Origin: an uncultured Prevotellaceae bacterium
Lineage (GTDB): Bacteria; Bacteroidota; Bacteroidia; Bacteroidales; Bacteroidaceae
Direction of reading: 5' to 3'
NCBI GenBank assembly: GCA_900318885.1
Contig: ONMN01000002.1
Location: 1-64,000 of the forward strand
Length of the DNA: 64,000 nt
Below the pieces are notes generated by a model. The model worked only from the letters and a program-made list of their open reading frames with translations, ran no database searches and was not told the DNA's origin. Positions 16,407 to 24,639 of the stretch are shown here, piece by piece (positions within the stretch are counted from its first letter, which is position 1; every line of letters starts with the position of its first letter). The translations under genes and the position numbers were made by a program.

Positions 16407-17807
16407 ATGGGAAAAATCATTGTAGCAGGCATTGGACCTGGCAGTAAGGAAGACATCACTCCCGCCGTGCTCGAAGCAGTACAGGAGGCTGATGCTGTCG
16501 TGGGGTATAAATACTACTTCCAGTTCATTGAGGCGTATGTGAAGCCTGGCTGTGAGTGTATCGACACGGGTATGAAGATGGAACGCGAACGGGCTGAACA
16601 GGCATTTCGTCTGGCAGAGCAGGGGAAAACTGTCTGCGTCATATCGAGTGGCGATGCGGGCTTGTATGGTATGGCTCCGTTGATCTATGAGATGAAACGA
16701 GAGCGACATGCTGACATCGAGGTTGTTACCCTCCCTGGCATCTCTGCTTTCCAAAAGGCGGCCTCATTGCTGGGAGCCCCCATCGGACATGACGTGTGTC
16801 TAATATCCCTTTCAGACTTAATGACGCCTTGGAACGTTATTGAACGACGCATCAAAGCTGCTGCTGTTGGTGACTTCGTGACGGCGGTTTATAATCCGAA
16901 GTCGCACGGCCGCTATTGGCAACTCTATCGTCTGCAGGAACTCTTTCTTCAAGAGCGTTCTGCCGACACTCCCGTCGGCTATGTCCGTCAGGCAGGGCGC
17001 GAGGAGCAAGAAGTGAAGGTTACGACATTGGGCACATTCAATCCCGAGGATGTGGATATGTTTACCGTTATCCTCATTGGTAATTCCCAGTCATACATCG
17101 CTGAAGGCAAGATAATTACGCCTCGCGGCTACTATCGTGAGGAGAAGCAGGAGGACGTAAAGCCTGGCCAGTCTATTATGATGGAAAGTTTCCGCACGAT
17201 ACTCTCTGAGATGCAACATCCCGATGTGCCGACGTGGCGCCTATGGCCGTTGTTGCACGCCATTCATACGACGGTTGACTTCAGCATGGAACGATGTCTT
17301 TGGATGGACAATCGTGCTACGGAGATACTATACGGGAAAGTGGTCGACGGCAGTCTGAAACATATTGTAACAGATGTCACGATGGCTGCCAGCGGTATCC
17401 GTAAGGGTGCTTTGGAGCGACTGGGCATTGAGGTGCATTGTTACATCAACGACCCGCGTTCCAAACAGATGGCCGACGAGAAAGGCATTACCCGCAGTCA
17501 GGCTTGCATGCAACTGGCAGCGGAGGAATATCCCGAGGCGCTCTATGTGGTGGGCAATGCCCCGACGGCACTCTTCGAGGTTTGCGACTTGGTGCGTAAG
17601 GGCAAGATGCATCCGGCGGGTATCATTGCCGCTCCGGTCGGCTTTGTGCATGTATGCGAAAGTAAACATGCCGTTAAGACGCTGAAGCAGATTCCTAAGT
17701 TAATCGTTGAGGGCAGAAAAGGTGGCAGCAATCTAGCTGCAACGCTGTGCAATGCTATACTTACTTTCGACGATGCCGAACAACTGAAACCAGGTCGCGA
17801 CTTATGA
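16407..17807 (+). CDS. cobJ: Precorrin-3B C17-methyltransferase / precorrin-8 methylmutase fusion (CobJ/CbiH-CbiC)
   Basis: Two cobalamin steps in one 466-aa protein. The N-terminal part is an SAM-dependent tetrapyrrole methylase (GIGPGS, SSGDAGLYG near 80) that methylates C17 and contracts the ring. From about residue 270 a CobH/CbiC methylmutase domain follows (AIHTTVDFSMERC, GNAPTALFEV), moving the C11 methyl to C12. The ATG at 16407 is chosen; the earlier TTG at 16368 lies upstream of the promoter. First gene of cobJC-cbiET-cbiGF, linked by ATGA and 13-nt overlaps. Confidence 0.94.
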   Translation: MGKIIVAGIGPGSKEDITPAVLEAVQEADAVVGYKYYFQFIEAYVKPGCECIDTGMKMERERAEQAFRLAEQGKTVCVISSGDAGLYGMAPLIYEMKRERHADIEVVTLPGISAFQKAASLLGAPIGHDVCLISLSDLMTPWNVIERRIKAAAVGDFVTAVYNPKSHGRYWQLYRLQELFLQERSADTPVGYVRQAGREEQEVKVTTLGTFNPEDVDMFTVILIGNSQSYIAEGKIITPRGYYREEKQEDVKPGQSIMMESFRTILSEMQHPDVPTWRLWPLLHAIHTTVDFSMERCLWMDNRATEILYGKVVDGSLKHIVTDVTMAASGIRKGALERLGIEVHCYINDPRSKQMADEKGITRSQACMQLAAEEYPEALYVVGNAPTALFEVCDLVRKGKMHPAGIIAAPVGFVHVCESKHAVKTLKQIPKLIVEGRKGGSNLAATLCNAILTFDDAEQLKPGRDL

Positions 17808-19006
17808 AGTTCATCGTTATAGGAATTACGGACAATCCCCAGCCGTTCTTTCCGCCAGAGGTGTTGGAGATTATTAGGAATGGCAAGGTGTTCTCAGGAG
17901 GCAAACGCCACCATGAGATAGTGGCGTCGTTGCTGCCTGCAGATACAGAGTGGATAGATATTATTGTTCCTTTGGATGCTGTTTTCAAGCGATATCATGA
18001 TGAAGTGGTGGTATTTGCTTCTGGAGATCCTTTGTTTTTTGGTTTTGCCAATACTTTACACCGTGAATTTCCTGATGCAACTATTACAATCTATCCCTCC
18101 TTTAACTCCCTGCAGATGTTGGCACACCGTCTGGTGATTCCATATCACGACATGCGTATCGTCTCGTTGACAGGCCGCCCTTGGCCTGAGTTCGATCGCG
18201 CGCTGATAGAAAGGGTAGGGAAGATAGGCATCCTTACCGATAAGGAACACACTCCTGCTGCTATCGCCCAGCGTATGCTGGATTACGGCTATAGCGATTA
18301 CACGATGCATGTGGGCGAACATCTGGGCAATCCTTCTCTTGAAAAGGTAATCACGCTTTCACTTGTAGAAGCCGCTCATCGTGAGTTCCCTATGCCCAAC
18401 TGTGTCATCCTCTGTCCAGCGTGCTGCGACGGTGTCACAGCTGCTACTCCCTTCGGTATTCCCGACTCCGAGTTTACGTTACTTGACGGTCGCGAAAAGA
18501 TGATTACCAAGATGCCGATTCGCCTGTTGACGCTTCAGGCCCTCGCCCTGCCTAAACGTCACGTCTTCTGGGACATTGGCTTCTGCACGGGTAGCATCTC
18601 TATCGAGGCGCGCTTGCAATTTCCACAACTACATATCGAAGCCTTCGAGATACGCCCCGAATGTGAGGCCATCATTCACGAGAATGCCCGCCGCTTGGGT
18701 ACCCCAGGCATTAGCGTACATATAGGCGACTTCCTCAAAACGGACATTGCTTCATTTCCGCGTCCTGATGCCGTCTTTATCGGGGGACATGGTGGGAAAT
18801 TAAAGGAAATGATTGCCAAAGTGTTGACGGTATTGGCTGATGACGGCGTTATCGTGATGAACAGCGTCAAGGCTCCTAAGGTGCTTACCGACAGTCAGCA
18901 ACTGTGGGACGAGACTTGTGAGGAATTTGGTTTACGGCAGGAGCCACCCATGAAGATAGTAATAGATGAACATCATCCTATAAAGATACTGAAATGCAGA
19001 AAATAG
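17804..19006 (+). CDS. cobL: Precorrin-6B C5,15-methyltransferase, decarboxylating (CbiE-CbiT fusion, CobL type)
   Basis: Methylates C5 and C15 and removes the acetate carboxylate at C12. The N-terminal CbiE-like tetrapyrrole methylase (FASGDPLFFG) spans about 1-200. The C-terminal CbiT-like Rossmann methyltransferase (DIGFCTGSISIEA, about 250-262) follows. The ATG overlaps the cobJ stop (ATGA), so the upstream TTG-type starts are discarded. The NCVILCPACCDG stretch in the middle is Cys-rich; no metal role is established. Confidence 0.94.
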   Translation: MKFIVIGITDNPQPFFPPEVLEIIRNGKVFSGGKRHHEIVASLLPADTEWIDIIVPLDAVFKRYHDEVVVFASGDPLFFGFANTLHREFPDATITIYPSFNSLQMLAHRLVIPYHDMRIVSLTGRPWPEFDRALIERVGKIGILTDKEHTPAAIAQRMLDYGYSDYTMHVGEHLGNPSLEKVITLSLVEAAHREFPMPNCVILCPACCDGVTAATPFGIPDSEFTLLDGREKMITKMPIRLLTLQALALPKRHVFWDIGFCTGSISIEARLQFPQLHIEAFEIRPECEAIIHENARRLGTPGISVHIGDFLKTDIASFPRPDAVFIGGHGGKLKEMIAKVLTVLADDGVIVMNSVKAPKVLTDSQQLWDETCEEFGLRQEPPMKIVIDEHHPIKILKCRK

Positions 19007-20775
19007 CGGTTATACAGATTAGTGAGGCTGGAGAGAATATCGCCAACAGACTCCAGCGTGAACTTGGTGCAAAGAGGATTCAGCGTACTGACGTAGGCAG
19101 GCAATGGACTGAATATGACGGCTTTGTCTTCGTCGGCGCTATGGGTATCTGCGTGCGCACCATTGCGCCATACATCAAGGACAAGCACGAAGACCCAGCC
19201 GTAGTATGTATCGACTCGTTGGGTCAGCATGTCATTTCCGTGCTCAGTGGACACGTAGGCGGTGCCAACGACCTGACAGGCCAGATGGCCGCTCTCTTTG
19301 ATGCCCATGAGGTCATCACCACACAAAGCGACAATGCTGGGCTATGGGCGCTCGACACTTTTGAGCAACGCTTCGACTGGCCCGTCGCCAGCGATATTGA
19401 GGATATGAACGACTGCATTTTTGCGTTCGTCAATCGCAAACCCACAGCCCTGTTGTTGGAGGCCCGTGACGAGGGTACTGACTATTTGGAAGCGACGAAG
19501 CCCGACCACGTTACCATCATCAACGACATCAGCGAGGCCGACCCCCGTAAATACAAACTGCTGATTATCGTGTCGCCCTACAATCGCTCTGCGCCCTATG
19601 GCATGTTGGAGTTGCATTTCGTGCCGATGATTGGAACGATAGGCTTTGGCCTGGCGCATCATCCTGACGACTATTATGCTATTTACGACCAGATAGATGA
19701 GGCTTTTGCCGAACGCGGCATTCTGCCTTGCGCCCATCGTTATTGCACCATCGACGTGAAAGAGGACGAGGAGTTCTGCGCGATGCTTGAAGATGAATAC
19801 GACGAAGAGGTCGTCTTCTATACCGCTGAAGAACTAGCAGCCGTCGATGTCCCTAATCCTAGCGACACCGTTGCCAAACATGTCGGCACGCCCAGCGTCT
19901 GCGAGGCTGCCGCCATCCTCGGCTCCAACAACGGAAAACTCATCATCCCTAAAGTAAAAGGCAAGAATTGGACTGCTGCTTTGGCGATTGACTATAATCA
20001 TCTGCGTCAAAAACAAGGTCATATAGAGATTGTCGGTGCAGGTCCTGGTGACCCAGATTTGGTATCCGTCCGAGGCCGTAAGATGCTGGAGAAGGCCGAC
20101 CTTATTCTTTATGCCGGCTCGTTGGTTCCCAAGGCTTTGACCGAATGCCACAAGCCTGGCGCCGTCGTCCGAAGCTCTGCTGACATGAATCTCGAAGAGC
20201 AATGCGCCCTGATGAAAGAGCACTACGACAAGGGTCATTTCATCGTCCGTCTGCATACTGGCGATCCCTGCATCTTCGGTGCTATTCAGGAGCAGATGGC
20301 CTTCTTCGACGCCAACCACATGTCGTATCACATCACCCCAGGCATTTCGTCGTTCCTCGCTGCTGCTGCCGAACTGCGCTCTCAGTTTACCATTCCCGAG
20401 CGCACGCAGACCATCATCCTGACACGAGGCGAGGGTAGGACACCCATGCCCGAAAAAGAACAACTGCACCTGCTTGCCAAGAGCCAGAGCACCATGTGCA
20501 TCTTCCTTTCTGCCGCCATTGTCGATGACGTCCAGCGCGAGCTCCTGCAGGAATATCCTGAGGATACGCCCGTTGCTGCCTGCTATCATCTGACGTGGCC
20601 CGACCAGAAGATCTATCGTGGCGTATTGAAAGACCTCGCGAAGATTGTTCACGACAATAACCTCACCCTCACTACGATGCTTGTGGTTGGAGAGGCTATC
20701 GACAATCGCGCCGGTCTCTCCGAACTATACAACAAACACTTCACCCACCTCTTCCGACAGGGTGACGCTTCATAA
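18994..20775 (+). CDS. cbiG: Cobalt-precorrin-5A hydrolase / precorrin-4 C11-methyltransferase fusion (CbiG-CbiF)
   Basis: Residues 1-340 are CbiG (VFVGAMGICVR, SGHVGGANDL), which opens the delta-lactone and releases acetaldehyde, a hallmark of the anaerobic route. Residues from about 345 are the SAM-dependent CbiF/CobM methylase (IVGAGPGDPDL, RLHTGDPCIFG). The start overlaps the end of cobL by 13 nt. The 593-aa fusion places two successive activities in one chain. Confidence 0.94.
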   Translation: MQKIAVIQISEAGENIANRLQRELGAKRIQRTDVGRQWTEYDGFVFVGAMGICVRTIAPYIKDKHEDPAVVCIDSLGQHVISVLSGHVGGANDLTGQMAALFDAHEVITTQSDNAGLWALDTFEQRFDWPVASDIEDMNDCIFAFVNRKPTALLLEARDEGTDYLEATKPDHVTIINDISEADPRKYKLLIIVSPYNRSAPYGMLELHFVPMIGTIGFGLAHHPDDYYAIYDQIDEAFAERGILPCAHRYCTIDVKEDEEFCAMLEDEYDEEVVFYTAEELAAVDVPNPSDTVAKHVGTPSVCEAAAILGSNNGKLIIPKVKGKNWTAALAIDYNHLRQKQGHIEIVGAGPGDPDLVSVRGRKMLEKADLILYAGSLVPKALTECHKPGAVVRSSADMNLEEQCALMKEHYDKGHFIVRLHTGDPCIFGAIQEQMAFFDANHMSYHITPGISSFLAAAAELRSQFTIPERTQTIILTRGEGRTPMPEKEQLHLLAKSQSTMCIFLSAAIVDDVQRELLQEYPEDTPVAACYHLTWPDQKIYRGVLKDLAKIVHDNNLTLTTMLVVGEAIDNRAGLSELYNKHFTHLFRQGDAS

Positions 20776-20804
20776 GGTTTAAAACTCGGTTATGGGCGGT
20801 CGGT

Positions 20805-20842
20805 CGCAATAATAAGCACGCTCGCCCGCAATAATAAGCACG
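20805..20842 (+). repeat. Direct repeat of 16 bp
   Basis: CGCAATAATAAGCACG occurs at 20805-20820 and 20827-20842 with a 22-bp period, in the spacer after cbiG-cbiF. It is followed by GGCCGTGC/GCACGGCC (about 20842-20868), an 8-bp hairpin. Confidence 0.75.
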
Positions 20843-20879
20843 GCCGTGCACATTGATGCGCACGGCCGCCCGAATCCAC

Positions 20880-20984
20880 TTACCTAGGCATTTGCTCCCT
20901 TTTACATAGGCACTTTCTCCCTGTTTGCACGGCACTTTTCCCCTTCAACTGCCCGCGAACACGCACGGAGGGAAACCTAGGTAA
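20880..20984. repeat. 105-bp segment bounded by a 9-bp inverted repeat
   Basis: TTACCTAGG (20880-20888) and CCTAGGTAA (20976-20984) are perfect inverted repeats. Inside are three degenerate copies of a ~22-bp unit ending in TTTGCTCCC, TTTCTCCC and TTTTCCCC. No coding frame is convincing. It may be a small non-autonomous element or a regulatory site. Confidence 0.5.
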
Positions 20985-20992
20985 TCTATTAT

Positions 20993-21469
20993 CTACTTAC
21001 TGATGTTCTGAGTGACTTCTACTTTGGCGTGGATGACGTAATCAGTAGGAATCATCAGTTTTTGTGAAGATACATACTTCAGGGGTGCAGCTTCTAAGTC
21101 GCCAGTCTTCTTGCTGGTGGTGAAACTTGCCACACCGTTACAGAGGGGAACAGTTGCGCCGTTCGGCATTTTTACTTCCTTGACGTCAATGATAAGACGC
21201 CTTTTCTGATTGGCAAGCACACGCTGTTTCAATGAGGTGCGTACACGTGCCGAGACCAGTGAACCTTTGGGAATAGCGATCTCGCCCGATTCCAGCTTCA
21301 CGTCGTCGGCCGTTGCCAGCTCTATCATCTGGCCTTCTTTCAAGTCATAGGCGTTGATTTCTTGAACTGCCACAACGGGAACCTCAGTACCAGCAGTGAG
21401 ATACTTTTGGGCGTCTGCCTGAGTGACTCCTGTCATCAGAGCCATCAAAAGGAATGCTATTTTCTTCAT
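20993..21469 (-). CDS. Exported protein of unknown function
   Basis: 158 aa with a clear signal peptide ending near VTQADAQ. The mature part is a small beta-rich domain (TEVPVVAVQEI, GEIAIPKGSLVSARV). No catalytic motif is recognised. It is 11 bp downstream of another exported unknown protein on the same strand, so the two are probably co-transcribed from the promoter at 22035-22066. Periplasmic or surface location is inferred from the signal peptide. Confidence 0.75.
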   Translation of the reverse strand: MKKIAFLLMALMTGVTQADAQKYLTAGTEVPVVAVQEINAYDLKEGQMIELATADDVKLESGEIAIPKGSLVSARVRTSLKQRVLANQKRRLIIDVKEVKMPNGATVPLCNGVASFTTSKKTGDLEAAPLKYVSSQKLMIPTDYVIHAKVEVTQNISK

Positions 21470-21480
21470 ATCCTATAATA

Positions 21481-21993
21481 TTAATAGGTGTAGATTTCTC
21501 CTGTCATAGAAGCATGTCCGTCTTGGAAGAATCCGCCCGACTGACTCTGCTGGCTCAACAGCAGTACGATACATCCGCCACGGGCTGCTGCCTCCTTACG
21601 AATCTTCTTCATCGTCTTCTCGCTGAAGTGACCAGCCGTAGTAGAGAACGACCATGTGCCAGTAGAGTGTTTCTCGACCTGTCCGAGCGACTTGAGTCCC
21701 AGCACCTCGTTCTTGTCGTTGACAATGCGCACCTTCTCCCAGTCTTTCTCAGACTCAATAAAGATTTTCTGCGACATCTGCTGTACACGTCCACTGGAGA
21801 AACGCACCTCGGAGATTGCTGCACGTCCAATGATGTTGTTGACATCCTCGTTCTCATAGCAGAACTTGATGAAGTAATCAGTCACTTCGCTAACCTTACC
21901 TTTGGCAATTGTGCCATTGTGGAATACCACTTCGTCCTGAGCAGCGCAATGAAGGCTGACAAAAAGGAACAAAACATAAAGTAATCTTTTCAT
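21481..21993 (-). CDS. Exported protein of unknown function
   Basis: 170 aa with signal peptide MKRLLYVLFLFVSLHCAAQ. The following segment (VVFHNGTIAKGKVSEVTDYFIKF) resembles small beta-barrel or SH3-like folds seen in Bacteroidota exported proteins. The C-terminus contains a hydrophobic RGGCIVLLLSQQSQSGGFF stretch. No function can be assigned. First of a two-gene unit between the two plus-strand cobalamin operons. Confidence 0.75.
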   Translation of the reverse strand: MKRLLYVLFLFVSLHCAAQDEVVFHNGTIAKGKVSEVTDYFIKFCYENEDVNNIIGRAAISEVRFSSGRVQQMSQKIFIESEKDWEKVRIVNDKNEVLGLKSLGQVEKHSTGTWSFSTTAGHFSEKTMKKIRKEAAARGGCIVLLLSQQSQSGGFFQDGHASMTGEIYTY

Positions 21994-22034
21994 AATCGTA
22001 ATTGTATTAATGCAGTTTATTTATATTTTGGCGA

Positions 22035-22066
22035 CAAAGATACGAATTAAAAAGCAATAGTGCAAA
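22035..22066 (-). promoter_or_regulatory. Promoter of the two exported unknown proteins
   Basis: On the minus strand TTTG (22063-22066), 20 nt, TATCTTTG (22035-22042), about 42 nt upstream of the gene starting at 21993. Confidence 0.7.
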
Positions 22067-22136
22067 TAAATGGATGTAATTTTTATATTATCGCTAAATT
22101 TCGGCACAGTATTGTGGCTATTCTGCAAAAAATGTT

Positions 22137-22144
22137 TATCTTTG
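22137..22144 (+). promoter_or_regulatory. -7 box of the cobK-cbiD gene
   Basis: TATCTTTG lies only 4 nt before the ATG at 22149. Transcription would begin at or within a few bases of the start codon, implying a leaderless or nearly leaderless mRNA and no room for a riboswitch. Confidence 0.55.
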
Positions 22145-22148
22145 CAGC

Positions 22149-23933
22149 ATGATATTGGTATTCGGCGGAACGACGGAGGGTCGCAGGGCAGCAGAGGTGC
22201 TGGAAGAAGTAGGTAGTAGCTATTATTACAGCACGAAGACGGGCGAGCAGGAGCTGACACTACATTACGGTGTGCGCACGGATGGAGCGATGGACGGTGA
22301 GGCTATGCGGCAGTTTATCCGTGAGCACGCGATACGGCTGATGGTGGATGCAGCCCATCCGTTTGCTGCGACGTTGCATCAGACGATAGGCGAGGTGGCA
22401 TCTGACATGCGGATTCCGGTCATCCGATATGAAAGAATCTATCCGCCAAGAGACCCTGATATCACGTGGATTGACGACTACCGGCAGGTGCCGACGGATA
22501 TCCATTCGTTGTTAGCAACGACTGGCGTGCAGAGCATCAGCAAGTTGAAATGGCTGGAGGCGGAAGGAGTAAAAGTAATATATAGGATACTGAATCGGGA
22601 GAGTAGCATCCGGTTGGCGCACGAGCAAGGCGCGACGGACGAACAGCTGTGCTTCTTTGAGGAGGAGAATATGCCCGAAGCCGATGCAATTCTTTTAAAA
22701 GAAAGCGGTCTCAGCGGCGGATTTGTAGAAAAGGTGGAAGAAGCACGCGAAAAAGGTATGCAGATTATCGCATTGAAGCGTCCGCAATGGTTAATGGTTA
22801 ATGGTCAATGGTCAATGGTCAATGGACCTTACGGACTGCGGCGGGCGGTGGAGAAACTGTTGCCGGAGTTCTTCCCTTTACATAGCGGTCTGACGACGGG
22901 GACTTGTGCAACAGCGGCGGCAATTGCTGCGACGAGGCGGATGCTGTATGGCGAGACGCCCGCGGAAGTGGCGGTGTTGTTGCCGAATGGCGAAACGATT
23001 CCTGTGACTGTGGGCTATGGCGACGGGTATGCGTATTGCGTAAAAGAGGCGGGCGACGATCCGGATGTGACGAACGGCATCGAGGTGAGGGCGAAGGTTG
23101 AGAAAGCTACTCAGTTTGAGATATGCGGAGGCAATGGAGTGGGGCGATTTACGCTGCTTGGGTTCGATTATCCGGTAGGCGAGGCCGCCATCAATAAAGG
23201 ACCGCGCGAGATGATTCGGAAGAATATTCTAGCGGTTATGAATCACGGGGACAGTCCCCATGATTCACTTCGAATTACCATCAGTGTGCCGAATGGCGAG
23301 GAGATTGCCAAGCGGACGTTTAATCCGCGGCTCGGCATTGAGGGCGGTATCTCGATTATTGGTGTGAGTGGTATTGTGAAGCCGTTCTCGGAGGAGGCGT
23401 TTATCGACAGCATCCGCAAATGTATGGAGGTGGCGAAGGCCAGCGGTTCTTTGACCGATGGTCAAAGTGTGGCGTTGCAATCGGAACGCGTGGTAATCAA
23501 TAGCGGTGGCAAGAGCGAGCGGTTTGTGAAGACGATGTATCCGGACTTGCCTCAGCAGGCATTTGTGGAGTACGGCAATTATATTGGTGATGCATTGAAA
23601 ATCGCCAACGAATTGGGTATCAAGAATATAACGCTTGGTGTGATGTTGGGTAAGGCCGTCAAATTAGCTGCTGGAAATCTGGACACGCATAGCCGTAAGA
23701 CGACGATGGACAAGGCGTTTGTTCAGCAGATGTTGCAGGAGGCAGGCATCAGCATCGACATCAGCGACATGACACTGGCACGGGAGCTATGGGAACGAAT
23801 CCCAGAGTGCGGGCGAATTCCGTTCGCCCATGTCGTCATTCACCATTGCTACGAGCATTGCGCCCCGCTGTTACCCAACGGCGAACTCACGATATTATTG
23901 ATTGACGACAATGGAAAGATATATGAAGTATAA
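22149..23933 (+). CDS. cbiD: Precorrin-6A reductase / cobalt-precorrin-5B C1-methyltransferase fusion (CobK/CbiJ-CbiD)
   Basis: Residues 1-240 are the CobK/CbiJ reductase (GGTTEGR, DAAHPFAATLH). From about 245 the CbiD methylase follows (HSGLTTGTCATAAAIAA). The 594-aa fusion combines two steps of the anaerobic pathway. Two odd insertions are in frame: a 7-bp tandem array encoding WLMVNGQWSMVNG at about 213-226, just before the last helix of CobK, and a palindrome encoding NHGDSPHDS at about 363-373 in CbiD. The ATG at 22149 is nearly at the transcript start. Confidence 0.94.
   Translation: MILVFGGTTEGRRAAEVLEEVGSSYYYSTKTGEQELTLHYGVRTDGAMDGEAMRQFIREHAIRLMVDAAHPFAATLHQTIGEVASDMRIPVIRYERIYPPRDPDITWIDDYRQVPTDIHSLLATTGVQSISKLKWLEAEGVKVIYRILNRESSIRLAHEQGATDEQLCFFEEENMPEADAILLKESGLSGGFVEKVEEAREKGMQIIALKRPQWLMVNGQWSMVNGPYGLRRAVEKLLPEFFPLHSGLTTGTCATAAAIAATRRMLYGETPAEVAVLLPNGETIPVTVGYGDGYAYCVKEAGDDPDVTNGIEVRAKVEKATQFEICGGNGVGRFTLLGFDYPVGEAAINKGPREMIRKNILAVMNHGDSPHDSLRITISVPNGEEIAKRTFNPRLGIEGGISIIGVSGIVKPFSEEAFIDSIRKCMEVAKASGSLTDGQSVALQSERVVINSGGKSERFVKTMYPDLPQQAFVEYGNYIGDALKIANELGIKNITLGVMLGKAVKLAAGNLDTHSRKTTMDKAFVQQMLQEAGISIDISDMTLARELWERIPECGRIPFAHVVIHHCYEHCAPLLPNGELTILLIDDNGKIYEV
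22785..22825 (+). repeat. 7-bp tandem array inside cobK-cbiD
   Basis: About 5.5 copies of AATGGTT/AATGGTC in tandem. The unit is not a multiple of 3, so gain or loss of one copy would shift the frame of the fused gene. Confidence 0.85.
23239..23267. repeat. In-frame palindrome in cbiD
   Basis: TGAATCA (23239-23245) pairs with TGATTCA (23261-23267), and GGGGAC with GTCCCC inside it, with one C/A mismatch. It encodes an extra NHGDSPHDS segment. The loop geometry differs from the 5-nt-loop palindromes in other genes. Confidence 0.7.
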
Positions 23934-24630
23934 AGACTTGTTTATTGATTTCGACGACACGCTGTATGATACCTACGGGAATGCCGTCATTGCCTTGCGG
24001 GAAACGTTTGAGGCATTTCATTTGGAGCGTTACTTTGCCGACCCGAAAGTGTTCTACGATGCCTATTGGGCTGCGAATATCGACCTGTGGACACGCTACT
24101 CGAAAGGAGAGATAGACCGCCCGTATCTCATCGTCGAACGTTTCCGTCGCCCTTTGTCCGCGGGTGACGGTTTGCCCGTCACCGAAGACCTTTGTCTGGA
24201 GATGAGCGACAAGTTTCTCGATTTTTGCTCGTCGAAGCCGGGCGTCATTGATGGTGCTCATGAGCTGATGGATTACCTCCGCAAAAAAGGTTATCGCATG
24301 CACATGACGAGCAATGGTTTTCATGAAGTGCAGTATAAGAAGTTGGCGGCCTGTGGACTGCGCGACTATTTCGATACCATTATCCTGAGTGAGGATGCGG
24401 GCGCCAACAAACCCTCGCCGATTTTCTTCGATTTTGCGATGGCGATGACGGGTGCCGAACGAGAGGCCACGCTGATGATTGGCGATAACCTGAATACCGA
24501 CGTCCTCGGAGCCTTGAATGCCGGCATCGACGCCATGCTCGTCAATCGCTGGAACATCGAAAAAACAGATATCCCGCAAACCGTGACGTTCGTTGTTAAC
24601 AGCCTGCGGGACATCATGAAAATCCTTTAA
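23923..24630 (+). CDS. HAD-superfamily hydrolase, YjjG type
   Basis: A cytosolic phosphatase. HAD motifs are in order: FIDFDDT (nucleophile Asp near residue 9), TSNG, KPSP and IGDNLNTDVLGA. An alpha-helical cap of about 80 residues follows motif I. It resembles YjjG nucleotidases. The ATG at 23923 overlaps the end of cobK-cbiD by 11 nt, so it is in the cobalamin operon. No alpha-ribazole phosphatase (CobC) is present in the window, so that role is possible but unproven. Confidence 0.85.
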   Translation: MKYKDLFIDFDDTLYDTYGNAVIALRETFEAFHLERYFADPKVFYDAYWAANIDLWTRYSKGEIDRPYLIVERFRRPLSAGDGLPVTEDLCLEMSDKFLDFCSSKPGVIDGAHELMDYLRKKGYRMHMTSNGFHEVQYKKLAACGLRDYFDTIILSEDAGANKPSPIFFDFAMAMTGAEREATLMIGDNLNTDVLGALNAGIDAMLVNRWNIEKTDIPQTVTFVVNSLRDIMKIL

Positions 24631-24639
24631 TCCGTGGTC

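Noticed and set aside
20805-20842. CRISPR array remnant
   Set aside because: Only two 16-bp repeats with a 6-bp gap, and no cas genes in the window.
23923-24630. Naming the HAD hydrolase as the missing alpha-ribazole phosphatase
   Set aside because: Operon position is suggestive, but its motifs match YjjG-type nucleotidases equally well and nothing in the sequence fixes the substrate.
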